In this document: piece after piece, positions 1 to 9,393 of the stretch | Numbering within the stretch: the stretch's first letter is position 1 | Layout of the letters: each line of letters begins with the position of its first letter | Source: Maribacter ulvicola | GTDB lineage: Bacteria > Bacteroidota > Bacteroidia > Flavobacteriales > Flavobacteriaceae | Reading direction: 5' to 3' | Assembly (NCBI RefSeq): GCF_900155985.1 | Contig: NZ_FTMA01000001.1 | Coordinates: 310,001 to 374,000 of the forward strand | Length of the DNA stretch: 64,000 bases | Translations under genes and position numbers: made by a program | Notes under the pieces: model-generated | The model's input: the letters and a program-made list of their open reading frames with translations, nothing else | What the model was told of the DNA's origin: nothing | The model's database searches: none

Positions 1-813
1 GGTGGTATACCAGGTGCAGGTGCTACCATACGTACCGTTGTCAATATTAATGCCGGTGGTAAAACAAAATTATCTGGTATGGTTGCCGGTATTCTTCTTC
101 TAGTAATACTTTTAGCTCTTGGCCCTGTGGCATCTCAAATACCAGCGGCAGTTTTAGCAGGTATATTAGTAACCGTAGGTATTGGGGTTATGGACTACAA
201 AGGATTAAAAGCTATTCCTAGTTTACCAAAAGATATGAGTTTAGGTCCTATAAAATTCAGTTCAGAAGTTATCATTATGATAGTAGTTCTTGTACTTTCT
301 TCTGTATGGAATTTGGTATATGCAGTAGGTGTAGGTCTCGTAATTGCCTCATTAATGTTCATGAAAAAAATGGGTGACTTAACCGCCGAAAGATCAGATG
401 TAAAATCTTTGGAGAAAGAAGTTAATTGGCCTGATGAAGCCGATTTTCCTTTGACTTTACAGGAAGAGGTATTTATCAAGCACTTAAAAGGGCCTTTATT
501 CTTTGGCTCTACAAGTGAGTTTCAACAAATGGCAGACCAAATTCCAGAAACAGCATCTACCGTAATCATCAGAATGGGTAGAATGCAATATATGGATCAA
601 TCTGGTTTGTACACCTTAGAAGATGTTTTAATCGGACTTAGAAAATCGGGTATAAACATTCTCTTTGTTGAAGTATTGAAACAACCTAGATATATGATGG
701 AACGCGTTGGTGTTATACCAGACTTAATCCCTAATGAGCATATTTTCGATTCTTTTGATGAGTGTTTAACTTGGGTAAAGTCTAATGTGAAAGACAAATT
801 CCCTACTATCTAA
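1..813 (+). CDS. SulP family anion transporter with C-terminal STAS domain (5' end outside window)
   Basis: The reading frame is open from base 1, so the window holds the last 271 codons of a gene that starts upstream. The visible part begins with a glycine-rich segment (GGIPGAGATIRT) and hydrophobic helices typical of the SulP membrane core. From about fragment residue 150 to the end there is a cytoplasmic STAS domain, with a core strand followed by MDQSGLYTLEDVL, where the anti-sigma-antagonist-like fold carries its conserved D-S/D-Q-S site. SulP proteins move sulfate, bicarbonate or other anions across the inner membrane; the substrate cannot be read here. The next gene, pheS, is 71 bases downstream with its own promoter-like box, so the two are probably not one operon. 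Confidence 0.88.
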   Translation, partial: GGIPGAGATIRTVVNINAGGKTKLSGMVAGILLLVILLALGPVASQIPAAVLAGILVTVGIGVMDYKGLKAIPSLPKDMSLGPIKFSSEVIIMIVVLVLSSVWNLVYAVGVGLVIASLMFMKKMGDLTAERSDVKSLEKEVNWPDEADFPLTLQEEVFIKHLKGPLFFGSTSEFQQMADQIPETASTVIIRMGRMQYMDQSGLYTLEDVLIGLRKSGINILFVEVLKQPRYMMERVGVIPDLIPNEHIFDSFDECLTWVKSNVKDKFPTI

Positions 814-884
814 GCTATCAAAACCTAGAAAAACATAACATACCTCTTTTAAAAGTTTTAACTTTGCCACTTTAATCAACATTC

Positions 885-1904
885 ATGATTGATAAGATAA
901 AAGTAGAAATTTCTGAAGTAGCATCTTTTACAGCTGACAATATAGAAGCTGTTGAAGCGTTTCGTATTAAATATTTAGGTAAGAAAGGCATTCTTAACGA
1001 CTTCTTTGCGGAGTTTAAGAATATACCTAATGATCAGAAAAAAGAGTTCGGTCAAACCATTAACGAACTTAAACAAGCTGCTACGGCAAAGGTAGAATCT
1101 TTAAAAGAGGTTTTAGAAAGTAAACAAACAGACCAACAGGTGTATGGCGATTTGACAAGACCTGGAAATCCAATAGAAATAGGTGCACGGCATCCTATTT
1201 CAATAGTTAAAAATAAAATTATTGATATTTTCTCTAGAATTGGTTTCAATGTTTCTGAAGGTCCTGAAATTGAGGATGATTGGCACAATTTTACTGCATT
1301 AAACTTACCAGAATACCATCCGGCAAGAGATATGCAAGATACGTTCTTCATACAAACCGATCCAGACATCCTTTTACGTACACATACCTCATCGGTACAA
1401 GTACGTTATATGGAAAACAACCAACCCCCTATACGTACAATATCTCCGGGTAGAGTATATAGAAACGAAGCTATTTCAGCACGATCTCACTGTTTTTTTC
1501 ACCAAATAGAAGGTTTATATATTGATAAAGATGTTTCTTTTGCAGATTTAAAGCAAACTCTACAGTACTTTACTACCGAGCTTTTTGGAAAGTCTAAAAT
1601 AAGGTTAAGACCTTCTTATTTTCCGTTTACCGAACCAAGCGCAGAAGTTGATGTATATTGGGGACTAGAAACTGAATCTGATTATAAAATTACAAAAGGT
1701 ACCGGTTGGTTAGAAATTGGTGGCTGTGGTATGGTAGATCCTAACGTACTTACAAACTGCGGGCTTGATCCTGAAATTTATTCTGGTTTCGCTTTTGGTG
1801 TTGGTATAGATCGCATTGCTATGCTGCTACACCAAATAACAGATATCCGCTTATTAAGCGAGAATGATTTACGTTTTTTAGAGCAATTTAGAAGCGCCTT
1901 ATAA
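885..1904 (+). CDS. pheS: Phenylalanine--tRNA ligase alpha subunit
   Basis: PheS is the catalytic subunit of the alpha2beta2 enzyme that charges tRNA-Phe with phenylalanine in the cytoplasm. The 339 residues match the usual length. An N-terminal coiled coil (about residues 1-90) that grips tRNA is followed by the class II synthetase core. Motif 2 is seen at about 189-210 (GRVYRNEAISARSHCFFHQ) and motif 3 at about 299-313 (GFAFGVGIDRIAMLL). The ATG at 885 lies about 20 bases after a TAACTTTG box (859-866) that fits the Bacteroidota -7 promoter element, although no clear -33 element is seen. pheT is not in the window, which is normal in this phylum. Confidence 0.97.
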   Translation: MIDKIKVEISEVASFTADNIEAVEAFRIKYLGKKGILNDFFAEFKNIPNDQKKEFGQTINELKQAATAKVESLKEVLESKQTDQQVYGDLTRPGNPIEIGARHPISIVKNKIIDIFSRIGFNVSEGPEIEDDWHNFTALNLPEYHPARDMQDTFFIQTDPDILLRTHTSSVQVRYMENNQPPIRTISPGRVYRNEAISARSHCFFHQIEGLYIDKDVSFADLKQTLQYFTTELFGKSKIRLRPSYFPFTEPSAEVDVYWGLETESDYKITKGTGWLEIGGCGMVDPNVLTNCGLDPEIYSGFAFGVGIDRIAMLLHQITDIRLLSENDLRFLEQFRSAL

Positions 1905-1913
1905 AATCATTTC

Positions 1914-2309
1914 GTGAAAAAAGATATTGAAATACCTGTTGTTAAAGATGTTTATGTTGCCATTATCTGTGAATGGAACGAAGAATTCTTAAACAAGGAT
2001 TGGAATGTTTATCTAATAAATGACCAAGATACTGCTATTGAAATGACCATGGCCGTATCTAAAGGCTATGACGGTGATCGCAAAACTTCAATTATGAGAC
2101 ATGGTATCGGCATGCTGGCCGCTAAGTCATTTAAGAAAATTGAAGTAGTTCAAGAAGATGTCTTAAGCTTGAACAATGAATTTTTTGTCACCTTCTATAC
2201 AGATAGTAAGTTATACGAGAAACGTTTTGTCTTCGAAAAAAATACAGTAACAGAAACTAATCTCACCATGATACCTCTAATAGAAAAAGAGGGTATTTAC
2301 GCAAAATAA
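1914..2309 (+). CDS. Conserved hypothetical protein following pheS
   Basis: This is a 131-residue soluble protein with no signal peptide or membrane segment. I do not recognise a named domain. It starts with GTG at 1914, nine bases after the pheS stop, so it is probably co-transcribed with pheS. The sequence alternates charged and beta-type stretches, for example DVYVAIICEWNEEF near the N-terminus and FFVTFYTDSKLYEKRF near residue 90, suggesting a small alpha/beta fold. The position behind pheS is the only functional hint and does not establish a role in translation. Codon use resembles its neighbours, so it looks like a resident gene. Confidence 0.75.
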   Translation: MKKDIEIPVVKDVYVAIICEWNEEFLNKDWNVYLINDQDTAIEMTMAVSKGYDGDRKTSIMRHGIGMLAAKSFKKIEVVQEDVLSLNNEFFVTFYTDSKLYEKRFVFEKNTVTETNLTMIPLIEKEGIYAK

Positions 2310-2480
2310 TCTGTTTCTCTAATTGACAGACAGCATTACAGGTTAGGCTTTAGAGTTTCTTTAAAAAGTGATACATTCACCTAATGCACATACCCTATAT
2401 ATTGTGCTATTTATCATATTTTGGGTTTGTTATTCTATTTTAACTAGTCTTTTCAACTTTTTAACAAATTTTAAGTTCTT

Positions 2481-2515
2481 TTAGTTTGCTTACTACCGAA
2501 CTAACCTTAAATTTG
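2481..2515 (+). promoter_or_regulatory. Promoter and overlapping dyad operator of the GbsR/MarR-like gene
   Basis: A Bacteroidota promoter is visible: TTTG at 2485-2488, 19 bases, then TAAATTTG at 2508-2515, with the start codon 20 bases further on. Lying over it is an inverted repeat, TTAGTTTG (2481-2488), eight bases, CGAACTAA (2497-2504), with one mismatch. The mismatch falls where the left arm doubles as the -33 TTTG. A repressor bound here would block RNA polymerase. The same dyad with the same spacer recurs before the efflux operon at 3033-3054. Confidence 0.7.
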
Positions 2516-2535
2516 TGCCTTGAAATTAAGTTTCT

Positions 2536-3018
2536 ATGAATAAAGAAGAAAGCAAACAAGTATTAATAGAAGAGCTTGGCGTTTATTTTGAAACGGAATA
2601 CGATTTACCGCCACTGGCTGCTAGAATCTTTGCAAACTTGGTAGTAACCGATGAAGACGGATTGACGTTTGAGGACTGTCTTGAAAAAAGAGGTGCCAGT
2701 AAAAGTTCCATTTCAACATCTTTGAATCTATTACAACAGATTGGTTTTATAAATTATTTCACTAAAGCTGGTGATCGTAAACGTTACTTCAAAGTATCTG
2801 AAAAAGATGCTTTTTTTATTAACAAACTAAAACAATCCTTAAAAAAGCTAGAAGCAGAATGCAAAATAATAGATAAAGTAGGAGAATATAATGCCCTTCA
2901 CAACCCCGCTAAATATATAGAAAACAAAGAAAAGAAAGAAGTGTATTTAAAATGTTTAGAACAAACTAGAGATATTTATAAAAAGACAATTAATAATCTC
3001 AAAAATCTACACGAGTAA
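2536..3018 (+). CDS. GbsR/MarR family transcriptional regulator of the RND efflux operon
   Basis: A 160-residue winged-helix DNA-binding protein. Residues about 20-85 form the helix-turn-helix and wing: LPPLAARIFANLVV leads into FEDCLEKRGASKSSIS (recognition region) and a wing ending GDRKRYFKVS. The C-terminal third is a charged helix (LKQSLKKLEAECKI) expected to form the dimer. It lies 99 bases upstream of the efflux adaptor gene in the same direction. An AGTT(T/C)G-N8-CGAACT dyad occurs both in its own promoter and in front of the pump operon, so autoregulation and repression of the pump are the likely jobs (inference). The inducer is unknown. Confidence 0.85.
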   Translation: MNKEESKQVLIEELGVYFETEYDLPPLAARIFANLVVTDEDGLTFEDCLEKRGASKSSISTSLNLLQQIGFINYFTKAGDRKRYFKVSEKDAFFINKLKQSLKKLEAECKIIDKVGEYNALHNPAKYIENKEKKEVYLKCLEQTRDIYKKTINNLKNLHE

Positions 3019-3032
3019 TTTTTTTGAATCAC

Positions 3033-3054
3033 AAGTTCGTTTTATACCGAACTT
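3033..3054. promoter_or_regulatory. Perfect dyad operator upstream of the efflux operon
   Basis: AAGTTCG (3033-3039), eight bases, CGAACTT (3048-3054) is a perfect 7-base inverted repeat, 64 bases before the adaptor start codon. Arm sequence and spacer length match the dyad at 2481-2504 in the promoter of the adjacent regulator gene. I did not find a convincing TAnnTTTG box immediately downstream, so the exact promoter of the operon is undetermined. Confidence 0.65.
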
Positions 3055-3117
3055 ACTGAATTAACAAAACCTTAACAAGCATACAACAATTACTAAAAAA
3101 GTAAACATCCAATTAAA

Positions 3118-4206
3118 ATGAAAAAGTTATCCATCATAGGTATATTAAGTGCAACACTTGTTTTGAGTTCCTGTTTTGGAACATCAGAAAATCCAGCACC
3201 AGGCGCATCCGCTCCACCACCACCAAGTTTAGAGGTTGGTACACTTAAACCTGAAACAATTACCATTTACAATGAATTTTCTACTACACTAGAAGGTAAG
3301 CAAAATGTTGAAATTAGACCAAAAGTTTCTGGCTTTGTACAAGAGGTTTACGTTGAAGAAGGACAGAAAATAAAAAAAGGACAACTTCTTTTTAAATTAG
3401 AAACCCAAACATTAACACAAGATGCCAATGCTGCCAAAGCTTCAGTAAACGTTGCGCAGGTTGAAGTAAACAAACTTAAACCACTGGTTGATAAAGGAAT
3501 AATAAGTAAAGTTCAATTAGAAACAGCCAAAGCCCAGTTAGCACAAGCCAAGGCAGGATACGAAAGTGTAGCTTCTAACATTGGTTATTCTCGTATTACG
3601 AGTCCGGTTGATGGTTATATTGGTGAAATACCTTTTAAGGTGGGTGCATTAGTAAGTTCAAATATGACCATGCCCCTAACCACAGTATCAGATATTAGTG
3701 AAGTACGTGCATACTTTTCTTTAAACGAAAAAGAGCTCCTAAAGTTCAAAGAGTCCATGCCTAGAAATGAAAATAACCAAATGGACTTAGAGAAAGCACC
3801 AAAAGTAACTCTTGTTATGATCAACGGCGAAGAATACGATAAGCCGGGTAAAATTGCCATGATCAACACAATAATCAACAGTTCTACCGGCAGTGTTACG
3901 GCAAGAGCAGATTTTGAGAATAAGAACAATTTGCTCAGCAGCGGTAGTACTGGAAAAATAAAATTACCCACAGTTTACGAAAATGTATTTGAAATACCAC
4001 AAACTGCTACTATTGATCTACAAGGAAAAAAACTGGTGTACATCTTAAAACCCGATAACACAGTAAGTACTATACCTATTAAAATTACTGCAAATACACA
4101 GAAAGGATTTCTTGTACAAAATGGACTAGAGCCAGGAACATCTATTGTTCTCGAAGGGGTATCTAAACTTAAAGACGGAATGACCATAAATCCGGTAAAA
4201 AAGTAA
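3118..4206 (+). CDS. RND efflux periplasmic adaptor (membrane fusion protein, AcrA/MexA type)
   Basis: This protein bridges the inner-membrane pump and the outer-membrane channel encoded next. The 362 residues begin with a lipoprotein signal peptide (MKKLSIIGILSATLVLSSC; lipidated Cys at 19), followed by a proline/alanine-rich linker. A biotinyl-lipoyl-like half (VEIRPKVSGFVQEVYVEEG, about 62-80) comes next, then a short helical hairpin and the second lipoyl half (YSRITSPVDGYIGEIPFKVG), then beta-barrel and membrane-proximal domains. The pump gene starts 34 bases downstream. The signature is AcrA-like (HAE-1) and lacks the CusB-type metal-binding methionines, so organic substrates are more likely than metals. 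Confidence 0.95.
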   Translation: MKKLSIIGILSATLVLSSCFGTSENPAPGASAPPPPSLEVGTLKPETITIYNEFSTTLEGKQNVEIRPKVSGFVQEVYVEEGQKIKKGQLLFKLETQTLTQDANAAKASVNVAQVEVNKLKPLVDKGIISKVQLETAKAQLAQAKAGYESVASNIGYSRITSPVDGYIGEIPFKVGALVSSNMTMPLTTVSDISEVRAYFSLNEKELLKFKESMPRNENNQMDLEKAPKVTLVMINGEEYDKPGKIAMINTIINSSTGSVTARADFENKNNLLSSGSTGKIKLPTVYENVFEIPQTATIDLQGKKLVYILKPDNTVSTIPIKITANTQKGFLVQNGLEPGTSIVLEGVSKLKDGMTINPVKK

Positions 4207-4240
4207 TCCAAAATTCAAAATAACATATAAATAAAGAACA

Positions 4241-7200
4241 ATGTTTCAAAGATTTATAGATCGTCCCGTACTTTCTACGGTTATTTCGATCATTATAGTT
4301 ATACTCGGTATTTTAGGCTTAACAACCTTACCGGTAGAAGAATATCCAGAAATTGCACCACCAACCGTACAGGTCACCAGTACCTATACCGGTGCAAACG
4401 CAGAAACCGTACTTAACAGCGTTGTAATCCCATTAGAGGAACAAATAAATGGTGTTGAAGACATGTTGTACATGACTTCAAGCGCAAGTAATGATGGCGC
4501 ATCTACCATAAATGTATTTTTTAAACTTGGCACGGATCCAGATATTGCTACCGTAAACGTACAGAACAGAGTTGCAAGAGCAAACAGTGTACTACCACAA
4601 ACGGTAGTACAAACTGGTGTAATTACACAAAAATCCCAAACCAGTGCTTTATTATTCTTCTCTTTGTTTTCAGATAATGATGAATATGATGCAACCTTTG
4701 TAGAAAACTATGCTAGAATTAACATAGTTCCCAAGTTACAACGTATTGAGGGTGTAGGTAACGTAACTGTTTTTGGTGCCAAGGATTATTCTATGCGTAT
4801 TTGGCTGAACCCAGAAAAAATGGCAGCATATAAACTAATGCCTTCTGATATACAAGCCGCTCTTAGAGAACAAAACCTGGAAGCTGCAACTGGAAAAATT
4901 GGTGAAAATGCGGACGGAGTTTATGAATATGTATTGAAGTATAAAGGCCGTTTATCTGAAGAGGCAGAGTATGAAGATATCATTATTAGAGCTCAAGAAA
5001 ATGGTCAGTTTTTACGTCTTAAAGATGTTGCCGAAGTAGAATTAGGAGCTTTTAATTATGGTACCAAAAACGAAGGTATGGGTAAACCCGGTACTGCAGT
5101 TGGTATTTTTCAAACTTCGGGCTCTAATGCAAATGCTATAATTGATGAAATACAAGTTATCCTTGACGAAAGTAAAGCCGATTTCCCTAAAGGATTAGAC
5201 TACGTAATTCCTTACAACACTAAAGATTTCTTAAGTGCATCTATTGACCACGTTATACAGACTTTAATAGAGGCTTTCTTATTGGTTTTCTTAGTGGTAT
5301 TTATCTTTTTACAAGATTTACGATCAACCTTAATTCCTGCTATTGCAGTTCCAGTGGCAATTATCGGTACCTTTTTCTTTCTATCATTATTTGGGTACTC
5401 TATAAACATGCTTACTTTATTTGCAATGATCCTTGCCATAGGTATTGTTGTTGATGATGCCATTGTGGTCGTTGAAGCGGTTCATGCAAAAATGGAAGAA
5501 GGTGCCACCAATGCCAAGAAAGCTACGAAATCTGCTATGTCAGAAATATCTGGGGCTATTATTTCTATTACCTTGGTCATGTCTGCTGTATTTATACCAG
5601 TATCATTCATTAGCGGGTCGTCTGGTGTATTCTATCAACAATTTGGTATAACATTGGCAATCGCCATTCTTATTTCTGCGGTTAACGCTTTAACCTTGAG
5701 TCCGGCATTGGCAGCTCTTCTACTGAAACCCCATAATGCATCGGAAGAACATAAAAAAAGCATTACAAAACGTTTCTTTTCTGCCTTTAACACTGGTTTT
5801 GATGCAGTAACAGATAAATATATTGGTTCGGTAAAATTCATTGCAAAAAGAAAATGGATCACATGGGTTTCTCTTGCCGTATTTGGCGTGATTACCTTCT
5901 TTTTATTTAAGTCCACACCAACCGGATTTATTCCCAATGAAGACAAAGCAATTGTGTTTGCCGATGTTACTATGCCTCCCGGCACTACTTTGGAGCAGAC
6001 GCAGAAAACGGTCAAAAAATTAGACTCTATTTATCAATCTATGGATATTATAGAAGCTAGGATGAATGTTACAGGTTTTAGTATTTTAAATAGTGTAAAT
6101 GGTGGGTCTTACGGTTTTTCCGTACTTCGCCTTAAAGATTGGAGCGAACGTAAAGGTGAAGGGCAGTCAGTACAAGAAGTAGTTGGCAGCTTGTTTGCAC
6201 AAACAGCAGGACTTAAAGATGCAAAAATATTCTTCTTTACTCCTCCAAGTGTTCGTGGTTTTGGTAACTCTACCGGTTTTGAAATGAACTTACAGAGTAA
6301 AGATGCTGATGATTGGCAAACGGTGAATAAAGTAACCAACAACTTCTTGGCCGCTATAAATGCTAGACCTGAAGTAAAATATGCCATTACAAACTTCAAT
6401 GCTAATTTTCCTCAATATGAATTAGAAGTAGATGCGGAAAAAACAAAAATGGCAGGCTTAGCGGTAACCGACATATTCAGCGCAATGCAAGGTTATTATG
6501 GTGGGCTATATACTACTGACTTCAATAAGTTTGGTAAACAATACCGTGTTATGATCCAAGCAAAACCTGAAGATAGAGCCGATGAAAACTCTTTAAATCA
6601 TATTTTTGTAACCAATGCAAAAGGGGAATCTGTTGCCGTATCTCAATTTGTATCATTGAATAAAATTTATGGTCCTGAGGTAGTGAGTAGATTTAACCTG
6701 TTGAGTTCCGTAAAAATTAATGGTGCTATGAACCCCGGGTATTCTACAGGTAACGCCATTAAAGCTATAGAAGAAGTAGCCGCAGAGGTATTACCTAACA
6801 ATTACACTTATGAATACTCTGGTTTAACCAAAGAGGAAAATAGTGCAGGTAGCCAAACCATCATCATTTTTATTTTGAGTTTGGTATTTGTGTACTTCCT
6901 GTTAAGTGCACAATATGAATCTTATATTTTACCATTATCGATATTATTATCATTACCGGTTGGTATCGCTGGTGCCATAGGCTTTGTAACTTTAGCAGGA
7001 TTGGAAAATAACATCTATTTCCAAATTGCATTGATCATGCTTATTGGCCTGTTGTCTAAAAATGCCATTCTTATTGTAGAGTTTGCACTGCAACGTAGAA
7101 AGCAGGGGATGACTATTATAGACTCTGCAATTGACGGTGCAAAAGCCAGACTTAGACCTATTTTAATGACTTCTTTTGCCTTTATCCTTGGTCTTATGCC

Positions 7201-7378
7201 CTTGGCGTTATCTTCCGGAATTGGCGCAGTAGGTAATAGATCTATTGGTATGAGTGCCGTTGGTGGTATGTTAATAGGTACCATATTCGGGGTATTCGTT
7301 ATTCCGGCATTGTATGTCATTTTCCAAACCATTCAAGAGCGTATTACTGGTGCTCCACAAGAAGTTATTGAAGAATAA
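4241..7378 (+). CDS. RND multidrug efflux pump, inner-membrane subunit (AcrB/MexB, HAE-1 type)
   Basis: A proton-driven trimeric exporter that picks up drugs, bile-like amphiphiles or solvents from the periplasm and membrane. The 1045 residues are full length for the family. The N-terminus (MFQRFIDRPVLSTVISIII) is the standard first helix. The proton-relay aspartate pair is present in TM4 (GIVVDDAIVVVEAVHAKMEE), and the partner lysine is in TM10 (LIGLLSKNAILIVEFALQRR). Two large periplasmic loops follow TM1 and TM7. It lies between its adaptor (34-base gap) and outer-membrane channel (15-base gap), forming a complete tripartite system. Aromatic HAE-1 signatures rather than Cus-type methionine clusters indicate organic substrates. 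Confidence 0.97.
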   Translation: MFQRFIDRPVLSTVISIIIVILGILGLTTLPVEEYPEIAPPTVQVTSTYTGANAETVLNSVVIPLEEQINGVEDMLYMTSSASNDGASTINVFFKLGTDPDIATVNVQNRVARANSVLPQTVVQTGVITQKSQTSALLFFSLFSDNDEYDATFVENYARINIVPKLQRIEGVGNVTVFGAKDYSMRIWLNPEKMAAYKLMPSDIQAALREQNLEAATGKIGENADGVYEYVLKYKGRLSEEAEYEDIIIRAQENGQFLRLKDVAEVELGAFNYGTKNEGMGKPGTAVGIFQTSGSNANAIIDEIQVILDESKADFPKGLDYVIPYNTKDFLSASIDHVIQTLIEAFLLVFLVVFIFLQDLRSTLIPAIAVPVAIIGTFFFLSLFGYSINMLTLFAMILAIGIVVDDAIVVVEAVHAKMEEGATNAKKATKSAMSEISGAIISITLVMSAVFIPVSFISGSSGVFYQQFGITLAIAILISAVNALTLSPALAALLLKPHNASEEHKKSITKRFFSAFNTGFDAVTDKYIGSVKFIAKRKWITWVSLAVFGVITFFLFKSTPTGFIPNEDKAIVFADVTMPPGTTLEQTQKTVKKLDSIYQSMDIIEARMNVTGFSILNSVNGGSYGFSVLRLKDWSERKGEGQSVQEVVGSLFAQTAGLKDAKIFFFTPPSVRGFGNSTGFEMNLQSKDADDWQTVNKVTNNFLAAINARPEVKYAITNFNANFPQYELEVDAEKTKMAGLAVTDIFSAMQGYYGGLYTTDFNKFGKQYRVMIQAKPEDRADENSLNHIFVTNAKGESVAVSQFVSLNKIYGPEVVSRFNLLSSVKINGAMNPGYSTGNAIKAIEEVAAEVLPNNYTYEYSGLTKEENSAGSQTIIIFILSLVFVYFLLSAQYESYILPLSILLSLPVGIAGAIGFVTLAGLENNIYFQIALIMLIGLLSKNAILIVEFALQRRKQGMTIIDSAIDGAKARLRPILMTSFAFILGLMPLALSSGIGAVGNRSIGMSAVGGMLIGTIFGVFVIPALYVIFQTIQERITGAPQEVIEE

Positions 7379-7393
7379 AAGAACTATAAAATC

Positions 7394-8797
7394 ATGAATA
7401 AATTAATCACTAATAAACTTATACTGGTAGCAATACTTCCGCTCTTGCTGCAGTCTTGTTTTACGGCAAAAACGTATGAACGCCCCAGTGTAGCAACAGA
7501 AAATCTGTATAGAACGGATCACCTACCAAAAGACAGTATCTCTTTTGGGTCGGTTTCCTATAAAGATCTTTTTACAGATGCTTACTTAAAAACTTATATT
7601 GAAAGAGGGTTGCAAAACAATCTGGATATAAGAATTGCATTACAAAATATTGCTGCTGCAGAAGCATATGTAAAACAAGGTAAGGCAGGTTATCTGCCTA
7701 CTTTGAACGCTGCAGCTAACGCAACAAGAACGGCAAGAAATAGCGAAAACGGACAGTTTGGTGCACTTTTTACACAACCTTACAATCAATTTGAAATGTC
7801 TGGCACCGTTTCTTGGGAAGCTGATATTTGGGGCAAAATAAGAAGTACGAAACGTGCAAGTGATGCCAGCTACTTACAAACGGTAGCTGCACATAGAGCG
7901 GTAAAAACAAGTTTAGTTGCACAAATTGCCACTACCTATTATCAATTGTTGGCTTTAGATAAACAGATTGCCGTAACCAAAGAAACTATTGAAACCCGTT
8001 CTAAAAGTTTAGAGACCATTACGGCTCTTAAAGAAGCAGGTCAAGAAAACCAAGTTGGTGTAGATCAAACTGCAGCACAATTATATAGTGCTCAAAGTCA
8101 ATTATTAGATCTTAATAATTTACAATATCAGGCTGAAAACACCTTAAGTATTCTGTTAAGCGAAGCACCACAAAATTATGCCCGTAGCTCATTGGATGAG
8201 CAATCATTATCTAGTAAGATGCAACTTGGTGTTCCCGCACTTTTATTACGCAACAGACCAGATATTATGCAAGCGGAATATGGCTTAGTAAACAATTTTG
8301 AGCTGACCAACGTGGCAAGAAGTAACTTTTATCCTTCTATTACGCTATCTGCCAAAGGTGGTCTGCAGAGTTTAGAAATTGATAACTGGATAGATTCTAG
8401 TTCTATTTTTGCAAACCTGATCGGCGGACTTACACAACCTATATTCAACGGCAGAAAAATTAGAACAGCTTATGAGGTTGCCAAAGCACAACAAGAACAA
8501 TCATTATTAAACTTTAAACAAGCACTTTTAACCGCCGGAAAGGAAGTTTCGGAAGCTTTGTACGATTACAATATAGCTGTTGAAAAAGAGGTATTTGTTA
8601 GCAAGCAGGTAGTTGCTCTAAAAAGAGCTGAAACCAATTCTGAAGAATTATTGAATAGCGGATACCTCACCTATTTAGACCTGTTAACGGCAAGAGAAAA
8701 TTCATTGAACGCAGAACTAAATTTAGTCAACAACAAGTTTGCACAACTATCTGCCACCGTAGAGCTATATCGTTCTCTTGGTGGTGGATGGCAGTAG
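7394..8797 (+). CDS. RND efflux outer-membrane channel (NodT/OprM-type lipoprotein)
   Basis: This is the TolC-like trimeric duct that completes the efflux system. Of 467 residues, the first 22 form a lipoprotein signal (ILPLLLQSCFTAK; Cys 22). The mature part shows two structural repeats of long amphipathic helices and short beta strands, including the typical ALQNIAAAEAYVKQGKAGYLP in the first half and the second-repeat counterpart TNVARSNFYPSITLSAKGG. The phrase LLRNRPDIMQAEY is a hallmark of this family. The gene follows the pump by 15 bases and is followed by the TetR gene at 17 bases, so all four are probably one transcript. Confidence 0.96.
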   Translation: MNKLITNKLILVAILPLLLQSCFTAKTYERPSVATENLYRTDHLPKDSISFGSVSYKDLFTDAYLKTYIERGLQNNLDIRIALQNIAAAEAYVKQGKAGYLPTLNAAANATRTARNSENGQFGALFTQPYNQFEMSGTVSWEADIWGKIRSTKRASDASYLQTVAAHRAVKTSLVAQIATTYYQLLALDKQIAVTKETIETRSKSLETITALKEAGQENQVGVDQTAAQLYSAQSQLLDLNNLQYQAENTLSILLSEAPQNYARSSLDEQSLSSKMQLGVPALLLRNRPDIMQAEYGLVNNFELTNVARSNFYPSITLSAKGGLQSLEIDNWIDSSSIFANLIGGLTQPIFNGRKIRTAYEVAKAQQEQSLLNFKQALLTAGKEVSEALYDYNIAVEKEVFVSKQVVALKRAETNSEELLNSGYLTYLDLLTARENSLNAELNLVNNKFAQLSATVELYRSLGGGWQ

Positions 8798-8814
8798 GTT
8801 GATGCTCATTTAAA

Positions 8815-9393
8815 ATGAAGAAAAAAAATGAATATATAGAGCAAGCACTTGAGCTTTTCTCTAATTATGGATGCAAAAGGGTCGGAATGGACGATGTGGC
8901 TGAGACCCTTGGCATCTCTAAAAAAACATTATACGGGTTATTTATAAACAAGGACACTTTAGTGCAAGAAAGTGTTTCCCTGTTACTTCAGCGTACGCAT
9001 GAGAAAATGAGTAATTTTTTTCAAACCTCTAAAGTAGCATCGAATCCTTTTGATAGAATTATACACATTTACCGTGTTGGTCTTAAAGAATTAAGAAACT
9101 TGAGTCCTACTTTTTTATTTGGTCTAAAAAAGTACTACCCTGAAGCTTATAAATTATATGATAATTTTGTCCAAACCCTGGTCTGGACCTATGTGTTAGA
9201 TTTACTCAACGAGGCAAAAAGACAGAATTTATTAAAAGAGCATATCAACATTAAGCTTATCTGTGAGTTGTTCCTACTAAGAATTGATAAAATAATACTA
9301 CCCAATAGAGAGTTCTTCGATGGTTACAGCACTGATGAATTGTTAGAACATTTAATAATAGTGCCGTTACATGGAATTAGGAAAATGCCTTAA
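8815..9393 (+). CDS. TetR/AcrR family transcriptional regulator
   Basis: A 192-residue regulator with an N-terminal TetR helix-turn-helix at about residues 10-50 (VGMDDVAETLGISKKTLYGL) and a divergent helical ligand-binding domain. It is the last gene of the efflux operon, 17 bases after the channel gene. The operon therefore has two candidate regulators: the GbsR/MarR-like protein upstream and this one. Its 3' end overlaps the end of the convergent CYTH gene by four bases. Its target and ligand cannot be read from sequence. Position suggests feedback control of the efflux operon. Confidence 0.9.
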   Translation: MKKKNEYIEQALELFSNYGCKRVGMDDVAETLGISKKTLYGLFINKDTLVQESVSLLLQRTHEKMSNFFQTSKVASNPFDRIIHIYRVGLKELRNLSPTFLFGLKKYYPEAYKLYDNFVQTLVWTYVLDLLNEAKRQNLLKEHINIKLICELFLLRIDKIILPNREFFDGYSTDELLEHLIIVPLHGIRKMP

